A stretch of DNA of 64,000 bases from Sva-07 sp963728195 (GTDB lineage: Bacteria; Actinomycetota; Acidimicrobiia; Acidimicrobiales; Ilumatobacteraceae), in NCBI GenBank assembly GCA_963728195.1, contig CAVSIX010000017.1, positions 1-64,000 of the forward strand. The letters are read 5' to 3'. The position numbers and the translations under genes were made by a program. The notes beneath the pieces were generated by a model. That model did no database searches and was not told the DNA's origin. It was given only the letters and a program-made list of their open reading frames with translations. This document shows, piece after piece, positions 8,334-16,414 of the stretch (positions within the stretch are counted from its first letter, which is position 1; the number at the start of each line of letters is the position of its first letter).

Positions 8334-8840
8334 ATGCCACCTCGTCTCCGTGGGAAGTGGGCTCTGGGCATTACGCCACGAAACTTCACCTGGATCCTGA
8401 AGGACAAGCTGGCGATCTGCGAACGTCCCGGTGGTACCGGTGACAGCCACCGTCGGGTTCGGCGCCAGGAGGAGATCATCTGGCTGCGTGAGAACGGCTT
8501 CGGGTGTGTGATCTCGATCATCGTGGCGCCGCACAACCTGCACAACTACGACGAGTTGCAGCTCCCGTACCGGCATCGTCCGTTCAACAACGAGCACACC
8601 GACCAGTACCTGAAGGCGCTCTACACCGAACTGCGCGAGCTGCTCCGCCACGGCACCAAGGTCCTCGTGCACGGCGACGAGGTCGGAGACCGCATCATCG
8701 GGATCATGGGTGGTTACATCCGCTGGGCGGGCCTCGTCGACGAGCCGACGCAGGCAATCCAGGTCACCGAGCGTCTGGCCGGTCGTCAGCTCGACCCCTT
8801 CGCCCGCGAGATCATCCTGCGGGCCCACACGCTGCGTTGA
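8334..8840 (+). CDS. Dual-specificity-phosphatase-like protein lacking the catalytic cysteine
   Basis: This 168-residue protein has the layout of a small DSP: a Tyr/Pro-containing strand (LPYRHRPF), a helix, then KVLVHGDEVGDRIIGIMGGY. The last segment aligns with the P-loop HC-x5-R of DSPs as H-G-x5-R, so the nucleophilic Cys is Gly while the Arg is kept. That would make it a pseudophosphatase that binds a phospho-ligand rather than hydrolysing it. The homology call is mine from motif layout, without a profile search. The ATG at 8334 starts MPPRLRGKWALGITPRNF. Confidence 0.55.
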   Translation: MPPRLRGKWALGITPRNFTWILKDKLAICERPGGTGDSHRRVRRQEEIIWLRENGFGCVISIIVAPHNLHNYDELQLPYRHRPFNNEHTDQYLKALYTELRELLRHGTKVLVHGDEVGDRIIGIMGGYIRWAGLVDEPTQAIQVTERLAGRQLDPFAREIILRAHTLR

Positions 8841-8860
8841 CCACCGCTACACGGTCGAGT

Positions 8861-9502
8861 TCACGCCCGCAGCGGCGCAGAGACACCGCAGATCTTGCGG
8901 TCGATCACCAGGAGCGGCAGCGGATCGACTGCGACATTGCCCGGTCGGACCTCGAAGTGCAGATGGAAGTTGTCCTCGCCGGACGTCCCGCTGTTGCCGA
9001 CGTAGCCGATCGTCTGGCCCGCGCTGACCGAGCTGCCCTCGACCAGGCCCGCCGCGTCCTCGGCGAGGTGGTAGTACTTGTAGGTGGTGTTGGTCGATTT
9101 GTCGTACAGCGTCCAACCCCATCCGGCCGTACCGGTGTCGGTGTAGCGCTTCGTCAGCACTCCTGAGACCACGGCGAAGACCGGCCGACCAGCAGATCCC
9201 ATGATGTCGGCGCCCTCGTGGAGGCGCGTCGAACCGCGGGCGTCGCCGAAGTTGTCGAGCACGTAACAGTCCGAGGCGGGCGCCACCGGAAACATCAACA
9301 TGCCCTCGGGCACCGGTGACGGCCGCAGCGACAGCCGCTCGGCGGTGCGCAGGGCGGTGCCCGGCTCGTCGAGTGCGGCGACGACACCTTCGGCACGGGC
9401 GGTGGGTCCCAGTTCGAACGCCAGTCCACCGACACATGCTGCGGCGAGCAACGCCGCGACGACACGGCGGTGGATTGCGCGTGGCTCGCGCTCGTCTGCC
9501 AT
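8861..9502 (-). CDS. Secreted or anchored M23 (LytM) peptidase
   Basis: This is an extracytoplasmic peptidoglycan-peptidase-type protein. A hydrophobic segment near the N-terminus (VVAALLAAACVGGLAFEL) is followed by the M23 domain with NFGDARGSTRLHEGADI (zinc His and Asp) and HLHFEVRP (third His). The frame stays open upstream to 9604, but that part is the palindromic repeat, so I place the start at MADEREPRAIHRR (9502). It is convergent with the DSP-like gene. Catalytic residues look complete, so it may be active. Confidence 0.82.
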   Translation of the reverse strand: MADEREPRAIHRRVVAALLAAACVGGLAFELGPTARAEGVVAALDEPGTALRTAERLSLRPSPVPEGMLMFPVAPASDCYVLDNFGDARGSTRLHEGADIMGSAGRPVFAVVSGVLTKRYTDTGTAGWGWTLYDKSTNTTYKYYHLAEDAAGLVEGSSVSAGQTIGYVGNSGTSGEDNFHLHFEVRPGNVAVDPLPLLVIDRKICGVSAPLRA

Positions 9503-9565
9503 GTCCTCCACATCGGCGTCCTCGGCACGGAACTTGACCACACCGCAGCGGCGGACCCAACCCGT

Positions 9566-9668
9566 GCGATGAGCGAACCGCCCAGATACCGGCTTTTCGC
9601 TCATCGCGACCCCCCGACCCCTCCGAGCGATGAGCGAACCGCCCGAATAGCGGCTTTTCGCTCATCGC
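9566..9668. repeat. Palindrome family A, pair 1
   Basis: Two 42-base copies lie at 9566-9607 and 9627-9668. Each is a perfect 12-bp stem, GCGATGAGCGAA...TTCGCTCATCGC, around an 18-base loop (CCGCCCAGATACCGGCTT in copy 1). The copies are direct repeats with starts 61 bp apart. They lie in the intergenic region between the divergent M23 peptidase and epimerase genes. Confidence 0.9.
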
Positions 9669-9707
9669 AGGCCGGTCGTGGACCGGTTGGGTGGAGGTCG
9701 TGGGTAC

Positions 9708-9713
9708 TAGCGT
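9708..9713 (+). promoter_or_regulatory. -10-like TAGCGT of the epimerase operon
   Basis: TAGCGT ends 8 bases before the ATG at 9722 and starts 40 bases after palindrome pair 1, so the palindromes occupy the region where a -35 or upstream element would lie. Confidence 0.45.
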
Positions 9714-9721
9714 TCAGGATC

Positions 9722-10693
9722 ATGGTCGGAAAGCGGGTATTCGTCAGCGGAGTGGGAGGCGAGCTCGGCACGACGATCGCGGGCCTACTCGAAGCGGAGA
9801 CGTGGGTGGGGGAACTGTCGGGGATCGACGCCGATCCGCCCCGGCACCGGCTGCATCGTACGGTCTTCCACCGGATTCACCCCGACGAGCACGACCGGAT
9901 CGTCGAGACCGTCTTGCGGTTCAACCCGCACGTGCTCGTCCACGTCGGCGTCTGGGAACCCGACGCCCGAGCTGCGCCCCACGAGGCCGCCACGCTGACC
10001 GATCAGGCAGCAACTTCCATCCTGGGAGCTGCGGCGGAGTGCTCGGCACTCGAACACGTCGTCGTTCGCAGCGGGATCGAGATCTACGGTCGCGGCCGAG
10101 GCGCCCTGACGAGGCCGAGTGAGTCAGCACCGGTCGCTCCCACGAGTGACTGGGGCCGCACGGTCGCCGCGATCGAGCACACCGCCGCCAAGGTGGGCGA
10201 ACGGGTGGGCGTCACCGTCGGCGCAGTCCGGCTCGCCCCGGTGCTCGGCCCGCACGTCCCCTCACCGCTCGGACGGCTGCTGCGGCAGCCTGGCGTGCCG
10301 TTCAGCGTCCTGGCCGATCCACCCTTCGCCGTCATCGAGGATCGCGACGCCGCTCGCGCCATCGTGGCCGCCGCCCGCGTCGGGCTCGCACAACCCGTCA
10401 ACGTCGTCGCGCCCGGGGCGATCACCGCGCTACAGGCCGCTCGCCGTGGCGGGCGAATTCCGATCCCGCTCGTCGGTCCGGACTGGCGCATCGCTCGGGC
10501 GCTCAGCTTCCTGCTCGGTGCCCCGATCCCCGACCACGTCTCCGAGGCCCTCCACCGAGGTCGTCTCGCGGACAACGGACGGATGCGAGAACTGCTCGGC
10601 ATCGCGCCCGAGCACGGCACGATCGACGTGATCGACCGGCTCTACCACTGGCCCAGCATCATTCATCAACCAGCACGGGTACAGGTGGCCTGA
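9722..10693 (+). CDS. NAD-dependent epimerase/dehydratase-like (extended SDR)
   Basis: This 323-residue protein has an N-terminal Rossmann motif VFVSGVGGELGTTIAGLL and, later, SGIEIYGRGRG, where an extended SDR would carry its catalytic Tyr region. The usual YxxxK is not evident, as Trp-Gly-Arg-Thr (DWGRTVAA) occupies that place, so catalysis may be altered. It begins a run of genes overlapping by 1-4 bases with an acyltransferase-like gene and a hydrolase, suggesting a lipid- or isoprenoid-related role. The substrate is not identifiable. Confidence 0.7.
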   Translation: MVGKRVFVSGVGGELGTTIAGLLEAETWVGELSGIDADPPRHRLHRTVFHRIHPDEHDRIVETVLRFNPHVLVHVGVWEPDARAAPHEAATLTDQAATSILGAAAECSALEHVVVRSGIEIYGRGRGALTRPSESAPVAPTSDWGRTVAAIEHTAAKVGERVGVTVGAVRLAPVLGPHVPSPLGRLLRQPGVPFSVLADPPFAVIEDRDAARAIVAAARVGLAQPVNVVAPGAITALQAARRGGRIPIPLVGPDWRIARALSFLLGAPIPDHVSEALHRGRLADNGRMRELLGIAPEHGTIDVIDRLYHWPSIIHQPARVQVA

Positions 10694-11451
10694 TGACCTC
10701 GACACTCGGACGCGTCGTCAACTTCCCGGTGCGCACCACCGCCTCACGCGCAGGAGCAGCCGTCTCGCGCGCTGCGGCGGACCTCAACGCATCGGTCACC
10801 CGCCTCACCGACGAACAGGCGGGCGTCATCGACGACTGGGGCCGCGACCCGGGTCTCGTCCGCACGATGATCCGGGCGTCACGGCTGCGCTGGGACGTCA
10901 CCGTCGGCGGCGACCAGCGCCTCCCGCGCCGCAAAGGTGCCCTCATCGTCGTCAACGCGCGGGCACTGGCCCTGGCACCGATCTACTCCGCCCTGGCACT
11001 GAGCGAGGTCGTCGATCGACCGGTCCGCTTCGTCGGCCGCCCCGACACTGCGCCGATCGGTGCGTTCCTCCGCCGGATCGGCGGGCTCCTGGACCACCCC
11101 GACGAGGTGGCCGGGGCGCTGGCGGCAGGTGAACTCGTCATCATGTCGGCGGCCCACAACGAACGGCTGCGCAAGGTCGGTCGCGTCGACCATTCGCTCG
11201 TCGGCGGTGCGCTGGCTGCCGGCGTGCAGGTCTTCCCGGCGGCGACCTCCTCGAACCCGATCGGGCGGGCCGCCCGCATGGAGATCGGTGCTGCGTCACG
11301 CTCGCCCCGACGGCGGCGCGGTCCCCTCAACGAGCTGGAACTCGCCGACCAGGTCGGCCGCGACATCGAGCACCTGCTGGCGGAGATGGGTGACATCCGC
11401 ACGGGCACTCCGATCGACTGGCTTCCGCTGAGCGGTCTGGGAGGTGCCTGA
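10693..11451 (+). CDS. PlsC-like acyltransferase fold, active-site motif missing
   Basis: This 252-residue protein has the outline of a 1-acylglycerol-3-phosphate acyltransferase: GGDQRLPRRKGALIVVNA, then RPVRFVGRPDTAPIGAFLRR, a GELVIMS strand and a VQVFPAATSS strand. The catalytic NHx4D block of PlsC reads NARALAL here, so both His and Asp are lost. It is probably a degenerate, non-catalytic homolog. Its start overlaps the epimerase stop by one base and its stop overlaps the next start (ATGA), indicating translational coupling. The family assignment is moderately certain. Confidence 0.55.
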   Translation: MTSTLGRVVNFPVRTTASRAGAAVSRAAADLNASVTRLTDEQAGVIDDWGRDPGLVRTMIRASRLRWDVTVGGDQRLPRRKGALIVVNARALALAPIYSALALSEVVDRPVRFVGRPDTAPIGAFLRRIGGLLDHPDEVAGALAAGELVIMSAAHNERLRKVGRVDHSLVGGALAAGVQVFPAATSSNPIGRAARMEIGAASRSPRRRRGPLNELELADQVGRDIEHLLAEMGDIRTGTPIDWLPLSGLGGA

Positions 11452-12320
11452 TGACCTACATCCGCAGCACCGACGGCACCCGCATCCACTACCGCACAAC
11501 GGGGCGGCCCAACGGCGCCCCCATCCTGTTCATCCAGGGTCTCGGCGCCGACAAGAACGGCTGGAACCTCCAGCGCCTCGCGACCGCGCCGTGGTACCGC
11601 GGCATCGCCCTCGACAACCGGGGCGCCGGACGCAGCGACAAACCGCACGGGCCGTACTCGCTCGAGCAGATGGCCGACGACGCGATCGCCGTGCTCGACC
11701 ATGCAGGAGAGGAGACCGCCCACGTCGTCGGTGCGTCGATGGGCGGGGCGATCAGCCAGATCATCGCCGTGAAGTATCCCGAGCGCACTCGTTCGGTCAC
11801 CCTGGCGTGCACCGCCGGGCGGAACCATCCGTGGCGCGAGGAGCTGCTCGCCAGCTGGCGCGATGCCGCACTCGAGCGTGGGATCGGATCGATGGGCGAA
11901 GATGCCGCCCGCTGGGTGATCGGACCGCGTTCGTTCCGCCGCCTGCTCCCGGCGATCGGTTGGCTCGGCCCACTGGCGCTCGGGCGCCCTGCGCATGCGT
12001 TCGCCGCTCAGTGCGATGCCATCCTGGCCGCGGGCGACTCGCACCAGGATCTGATCGAACTGCTGCCCACCATCGACGTCCCCACGCTGGTGCTCGTCGG
12101 CAATCAGGACATCCTGACGCCGCGCGGCGACAGCGAGGACCTCGCGGCCACCATCCCGACCGCCGAGTTGGTCGTGATCAGCGGTGCCGCCCACGGGTTC
12201 ATGGTGGAGCATGCCACCACGTTCAACCGGGTGCTGCTCGAGTTCCTCGGCCGCGCAGAACGCGCCTACCAGTCACGGATCGACGGGCAGCAACAGCTCG
12301 ACGATGCGCTGGCCGGCTGA
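11451..12320 (+). CDS. Alpha/beta hydrolase
   Basis: This 289-residue hydrolase has HG-loop text FIQGLGADKNGW, nucleophile elbow GASMGG, an acid-bearing LVGNQDILTP and catalytic His in SGAAHGFMVEH, so the triad is complete. The layout resembles 3-oxoadipate enol-lactonase-type or related esterases. The substrate is unknown. It overlaps the acyltransferase-like gene by ATGA and is probably in the same operon. Confidence 0.8.
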   Translation: MTYIRSTDGTRIHYRTTGRPNGAPILFIQGLGADKNGWNLQRLATAPWYRGIALDNRGAGRSDKPHGPYSLEQMADDAIAVLDHAGEETAHVVGASMGGAISQIIAVKYPERTRSVTLACTAGRNHPWREELLASWRDAALERGIGSMGEDAARWVIGPRSFRRLLPAIGWLGPLALGRPAHAFAAQCDAILAAGDSHQDLIELLPTIDVPTLVLVGNQDILTPRGDSEDLAATIPTAELVVISGAAHGFMVEHATTFNRVLLEFLGRAERAYQSRIDGQQQLDDALAG

Positions 12321-12336
12321 CCGCCCGACCCACGCG

Positions 12337-13299
12337 ATGCGTGTCGTCATCATCGGTGCGGGGATCTGCGGGCTCGTCGCCGGGCGTCGTCTCGTCGAGT
12401 CGGGCGCCGAGGTGATGCTCGTCGACAAGGGACGCTCGCCGGGGGGCCGGTTGGCCACGCGGCGTATCGGCGCGGCGACGCTCGACCACGGCGCCCAGTT
12501 CTTCACGGTCCGCACGCCGGCACTCCGGCACCGCGTCGACGACTGGCTCGAGCGGGGTCTCGTGTCGATCTGGACCCACGGGTTCACGTCCGACGACGGA
12601 CACGCAAGGTACGTCGCTTCATCGGGGATGAACTCGCTGGCGAAAGACCTCGCTGTCGGTCTCGACGTGCGGTGTTCGACGATGGCGTTCTCGGTCCTGC
12701 CCTCGGGGACCGACGGCTCGCGCAGCGAAGCCGATGCAGCGTGGCAGGTTCTGATCGACGACGGCACGATCCATCACGCCGATGCGGTGATCGTCACGAC
12801 GCCGCTCCCCCAAGCCTTTGCGCTGCTCGTCGACTCGGGTATCCACCTCGACGAGTCGCTGATCCGCACCGACTACGACCGCACGATTGCACTCCTCGCC
12901 ACGCTCGACCGGTCGCCTGCGATCCCCGCTCCCGGCGGCCTCCAGGGGCCCACACCCGAACTTGGTTTCCTCGCCGACAACGTGGCCAAGGGCGTGAGTT
13001 CCTCGCCGGCGATCACGGCCCATGCCTCGGCGTCGTGGAGTGAAACGCACTGGGACGATCACCTCGACGACCTGCGAACCGCACTGATCGGGCTCGTCGA
13101 TCCCTGGCTCGGTGGGGCCGCCGTGACCGAGGCACAGGTCAAGAAATGGCGGTTCGCCACCCCCCGTTCGACGTGGCCGGACCCGTGCTGGGTGGCCGAG
13201 AGCGGCACGATCGTGCTCGCCGGCGACGCGTTCGACGGTCCGCGCATCGAGGCCGCCCACAACTCCGGCCTCGCTGCAGCCCACGCCATCGTCGGCTGA
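12337..13299 (+). CDS. FAD-dependent oxidoreductase, renalase-like
   Basis: This 320-residue flavoprotein has the dinucleotide-binding motif VVIIGAGICGLVAGRRL, the GRSPGGRLATRR segment and LDHGAQFFT typical of the renalase/amine-oxidase-like group, and a C-terminal FAD signature VLAGDAFDGPRIEAAHNSG. I start at the ATG at 12337 because the Rossmann strand begins immediately. An in-frame ATG at 12304 overlaps the hydrolase gene. It is probably the last gene of the operon beginning at 9722. The substrate is unknown. Confidence 0.8.
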   Translation: MRVVIIGAGICGLVAGRRLVESGAEVMLVDKGRSPGGRLATRRIGAATLDHGAQFFTVRTPALRHRVDDWLERGLVSIWTHGFTSDDGHARYVASSGMNSLAKDLAVGLDVRCSTMAFSVLPSGTDGSRSEADAAWQVLIDDGTIHHADAVIVTTPLPQAFALLVDSGIHLDESLIRTDYDRTIALLATLDRSPAIPAPGGLQGPTPELGFLADNVAKGVSSSPAITAHASASWSETHWDDHLDDLRTALIGLVDPWLGGAAVTEAQVKKWRFATPRSTWPDPCWVAESGTIVLAGDAFDGPRIEAAHNSGLAAAHAIVG

Positions 13300-13308
13300 C
13301 GTCCGGCC

Positions 13309-13926
13309 TCACTCCGAGTCGACGTCGGCGACAGGCTCGCCGCAGCGCACCGACGTCACCTGGCGCGACGGCAGGTCGAGGATGGTGATGCTGTCGGGCC
13401 CGAAGCGGCGGAGGAAGTCGCTGAACGTCGGGATGTCCTCGCCCGCGCAGTCACGCTCGATCACCCGTGCATAGGGAAGGCGCCAGCCGTTCTCGAACAC
13501 CGCTCGGCCGTCCTGGAGATCGATGATCGGTGGCAGCTCCACGGTCGAGCGCGGCGCCTGCGGCAGGATGGCGAACCAGATGACGGCATCGCCGAGCATG
13601 TCGGCGATGACCGCACACCGCACCGCCGCATCGAGCGGGTCGCACTCGACCTGGCCGAGCGTGCCGGGCACGATCCTCAGCACTCGCTCGGGATCGAGTG
13701 CCAGGTCGATGAACCCCGTCGTCACACCCGATGGTGCCACGGCGAAGGGACCCGACGCAGTCGCCGACTCGATCGGCTCGATCAGGTCGATGTCCCGTTC
13801 GATCACCTCGGGTTCGATCACCGCCTCGATCGAGCTGTCGTCGGTGAGGATGGCCCGCGCGAGCAGCGCCAGGGCGCCGAGCGCGGCGACCGCAGCGACG
13901 AACCGCCAGTTGAAGAGTTGCCTCAC
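13309..13926 (-). CDS. Uncharacterised membrane-anchored protein
   Basis: This 205-residue protein has one N-terminal hydrophobic helix (FVAAVAALGALALLARAIL) followed by an acidic extracytoplasmic domain rich in Ile/Glu/Pro, with four cysteines (VECD, RCAV, RDCAG, VRCGE) that could form disulfides. No family is recognised. The GTG start overlaps the hemL stop (GTGA), so it is the third gene of the hemB-hemL transcript. Its position suggests co-expression with heme synthesis but no defined role. Confidence 0.65.
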   Translation of the reverse strand: MRQLFNWRFVAAVAALGALALLARAILTDDSSIEAVIEPEVIERDIDLIEPIESATASGPFAVAPSGVTTGFIDLALDPERVLRIVPGTLGQVECDPLDAAVRCAVIADMLGDAVIWFAILPQAPRSTVELPPIIDLQDGRAVFENGWRLPYARVIERDCAGEDIPTFSDFLRRFGPDSITILDLPSRQVTSVRCGEPVADVDSE

Positions 13927-15302
13927 GCTTCCACGGTAACGAGATCGCGCCGGGCGGTGGCGGCGGCCCGATGAGCCGCCTCGCCGATCGCCGCGAGCAC
14001 CTCATCGGTGTGTGCGAGCCCGACGAACAGCGCCTCGTACGCTCCCGGAGCCATCGCCACACCTTCGGCGAGCATTGCGCGGAAGAACGCCGCATAGGCG
14101 CGTTCGTCGGTGCGCCTCGCGTCGTCGAAGTTGGTCACCGTTCCCGCATCGGATCCGCACACGATCCCGAGCAGCGTGCCGACGACCGGGAACGTCGCGT
14201 CGAAGTCCGCCGCTTCGCAGGCGTCACGCAGCAACGCCGACAGGTGGCGGGCGCGCGCCATCAACTCGATGTAGACGTCGGGCGTCAAGGTGTCGAGCGC
14301 CGCCAGGCCTGCGGCGGTGGCGATCGGGTTGCCCGACAGCGTTCCGGCGTGGAACACCGGCCCGATCGGCGACAGATGCTCCATCACGGCCGCCGATCCG
14401 CCGATCGCACCGATCGGCAGACCACCACCGATCACCTTGCCGAAACAGGTGATGTCCGGACGTACGTCGAACCGGGCCTGGGCACCGCCGGAGCCGAGCC
14501 GGAATCCGGTGATGACCTCGTCGAAGATCAGCAGGGCGCCGACACGGTCGCACTCGACTCGTAACCCCTCGAGGAAGCCCGGAGACGGTGCGACCACACC
14601 CATGTTGGCGGCCACCGGCTCGACGATGACCGCCGCCACCCGATCGTCGAGTTCCGGCACCACGTTGTAGGGCGCCACGATCGTGGAGGCGACTGCGGCG
14701 TCGGGGACACCGGCCGTGCCGGGAAGTCCCAGTGTTGCGACACCACTGCCACCGGTGACCAACAGCGCATCCGTCGCTCCGTGGAAGTTGCCGGCGAACG
14801 TGACGATCCGGTCCCGGCCGGTGACGCCGCGGGCGAGACGGATCGCTGTACTCGTCGCTTCGGTGCCCGAGTTCATGAGGCGCACGCGCTCACAACTCGG
14901 CACGCGCGCCGAGATCGCCTCGGCCAACTTCATCTCCCGCGGTGTCGGTGCGCCGTACGACGTGCCGTCGACCACGGCCGACGACACCGCTGCGGTGATC
15001 GCCGGGTGGGCGTGACCCAGGATGACTGCGCCGTAGCTCTGCACCAAGTCGTAGTAGGTGGTCCCTTCGACGTCGGTGATCATCGCTCCCGCTGCCCGAG
15101 CGACGACGTACGGTTCGCCGCCGACCGCCTTGAACGCTCTGATCGACGAGTTGACGCCCCCCGGAATGGCTCGACGCGACCGCTCGAACATCGCCGCATT
15201 CGACGGCACGCCGGCACCGGTGCACACCGTGGGCGTACATCCCGCCAGTGCGCAGGCTTGCGGATCGCACGGGGGGATGCCGAACTCCGCTGCCGCATTC
15301 AT
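13923..15302 (-). CDS. hemL: Glutamate-1-semialdehyde 2,1-aminomutase
   Basis: HemL converts glutamate-1-semialdehyde to 5-aminolevulinate, the last step of the C5 route that starts with HemA. This PLP enzyme has the Lys motif CFGKVIGGGLPIGA, the GTLSGNPIATAAGL segment and the N-terminal RRAIPGGVNSSIRAF. The ATG at 15302 overlaps the hemB stop by ATGA. It gives a 37-residue extension ahead of MFERSRRAIPGG that has cysteines at 12, 17, 22 and 27 (C-x4-C-x4-C-x4-C), which I do not associate with canonical HemL. If translation started at Met38 the extension would not exist, but the overlap and 76% GC at third positions favour the longer form. Confidence 0.92.
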   Translation of the reverse strand: MNAAAEFGIPPCDPQACALAGCTPTVCTGAGVPSNAAMFERSRRAIPGGVNSSIRAFKAVGGEPYVVARAAGAMITDVEGTTYYDLVQSYGAVILGHAHPAITAAVSSAVVDGTSYGAPTPREMKLAEAISARVPSCERVRLMNSGTEATSTAIRLARGVTGRDRIVTFAGNFHGATDALLVTGGSGVATLGLPGTAGVPDAAVASTIVAPYNVVPELDDRVAAVIVEPVAANMGVVAPSPGFLEGLRVECDRVGALLIFDEVITGFRLGSGGAQARFDVRPDITCFGKVIGGGLPIGAIGGSAAVMEHLSPIGPVFHAGTLSGNPIATAAGLAALDTLTPDVYIELMARARHLSALLRDACEAADFDATFPVVGTLLGIVCGSDAGTVTNFDDARRTDERAYAAFFRAMLAEGVAMAPGAYEALFVGLAHTDEVLAAIGEAAHRAAATARRDLVTVEA

Positions 15303-16312
15303 GACGAGATCCGCCCGCTCGCGACCGACTCGGCGAACCAATGCGCGAAGTACGTGAGCACGATGTCGGCACCCGCTCGCTTGATCGCGGTCAGGTGTTC
15401 CAGCGCCACCGCCTCGCCGTCGATCCATCCGCGCTCGGCCGCCGCATGGATCATCGCATACTCACCGCTGACGTGATACGCCGCCAACGGCACGTCGATG
15501 CGAGCCGATGCCTCCGCGATCACGTCGAGATAGGCGAGCGCCGGTTTCACCATCACGATGTCGGCACCCTCGGAGACGTCGAGGTCGATCTCGAGTTGTG
15601 CCTCACGGGAGTTGCGCCAGTCCTGCTGGTAGCCGCGGCGGTCGCCTCCACCGGCGATCGACACGTCGACGGCGTCGCGGAACGGTCCGTACAGGGCGCT
15701 CGCATACTTCGCCGCGTAGGCCATGACGGCGACGTCGGTGAATCCGGCGGCGTCGAGTGCATCACGGATCACGGCGACCTGGCCGTCCATCATCCCGCTG
15801 GGCGCAACCACCTGGGCGCCGGCGGCAGCCTGGGCCAGGGCCGCACGCGCATAGATCTCGAGCGTTGCGTCGTTGTCGACGGTGCCGTCGGAACCAACGA
15901 TGCCGCAATGGCCGTGGTCGGTGTACTCGTCGACGCACAGGTCGGCCATGACGACGACGTCGTCGCCGACCTCGGCGCGCAGGTCGCGCAACGCCGCCTG
16001 CACGATGCCGTCGGGGTCGTAGGCACCGCTACCGATCGCGTCCTTGGACGCAGGGATGCCGAACAGGATCACCGCCCGGACGCCCAGGTCGGCCAGGGTC
16101 GCGACCTCGGCTCGCAGCGACGCGCGCGTGTGCTGCACCACACCGGGCAGCGACGTGATCGGTTGCGGTTCGTCGACGCCTTCTCGCACGAACAAGGGGG
16201 CGACGAGGTCGTCGACACGGAGGTGATGTTGCGCAACGAGGTCACGCATCGCGCGGGTCCGCCGGAGGCGGCGTGGTCGCACCGACGGCGTCGGAACTTC
16301 GGGGACGGGCAC
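15299..16312 (-). CDS. hemB: Delta-aminolevulinic acid dehydratase (porphobilinogen synthase)
   Basis: HemB condenses two 5-aminolevulinate molecules to porphobilinogen. The zinc-type active site is intact: DLCVDEYTDHGHCG gives the metal cysteines, and the Schiff-base lysines lie in AYAAKYASALYGPFRDA and MVKPALAYLD. At 337 residues it has the normal length. The GTG start at 16312 has TAGGCT (plus-strand 16319-16324) 6 bases upstream, consistent with a leaderless mRNA. It is the first gene of hemB-hemL-13309 and divergent from the CARDB-like gene. Confidence 0.95.
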   Translation of the reverse strand: MPVPEVPTPSVRPRRLRRTRAMRDLVAQHHLRVDDLVAPLFVREGVDEPQPITSLPGVVQHTRASLRAEVATLADLGVRAVILFGIPASKDAIGSGAYDPDGIVQAALRDLRAEVGDDVVVMADLCVDEYTDHGHCGIVGSDGTVDNDATLEIYARAALAQAAAGAQVVAPSGMMDGQVAVIRDALDAAGFTDVAVMAYAAKYASALYGPFRDAVDVSIAGGGDRRGYQQDWRNSREAQLEIDLDVSEGADIVMVKPALAYLDVIAEASARIDVPLAAYHVSGEYAMIHAAAERGWIDGEAVALEHLTAIKRAGADIVLTYFAHWFAESVASGRISS

Positions 16313-16318
16313 GCTTGG

Positions 16319-16324
16319 AGCCTA
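16319..16324 (-). promoter_or_regulatory. -10-like TAGGCT of hemB
   Basis: On the minus strand TAGGCT ends 6 bases before the GTG start of hemB. Confidence 0.5.
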
Positions 16325-16414
16325 ACGGTGGCGCTCGACAGCACCGGGATCGATGCGGTGCGCAACGATCGCGACGACCGTCGCGGCGAAGGGCCACGCT
16401 GTAGCGTGCTCGGC

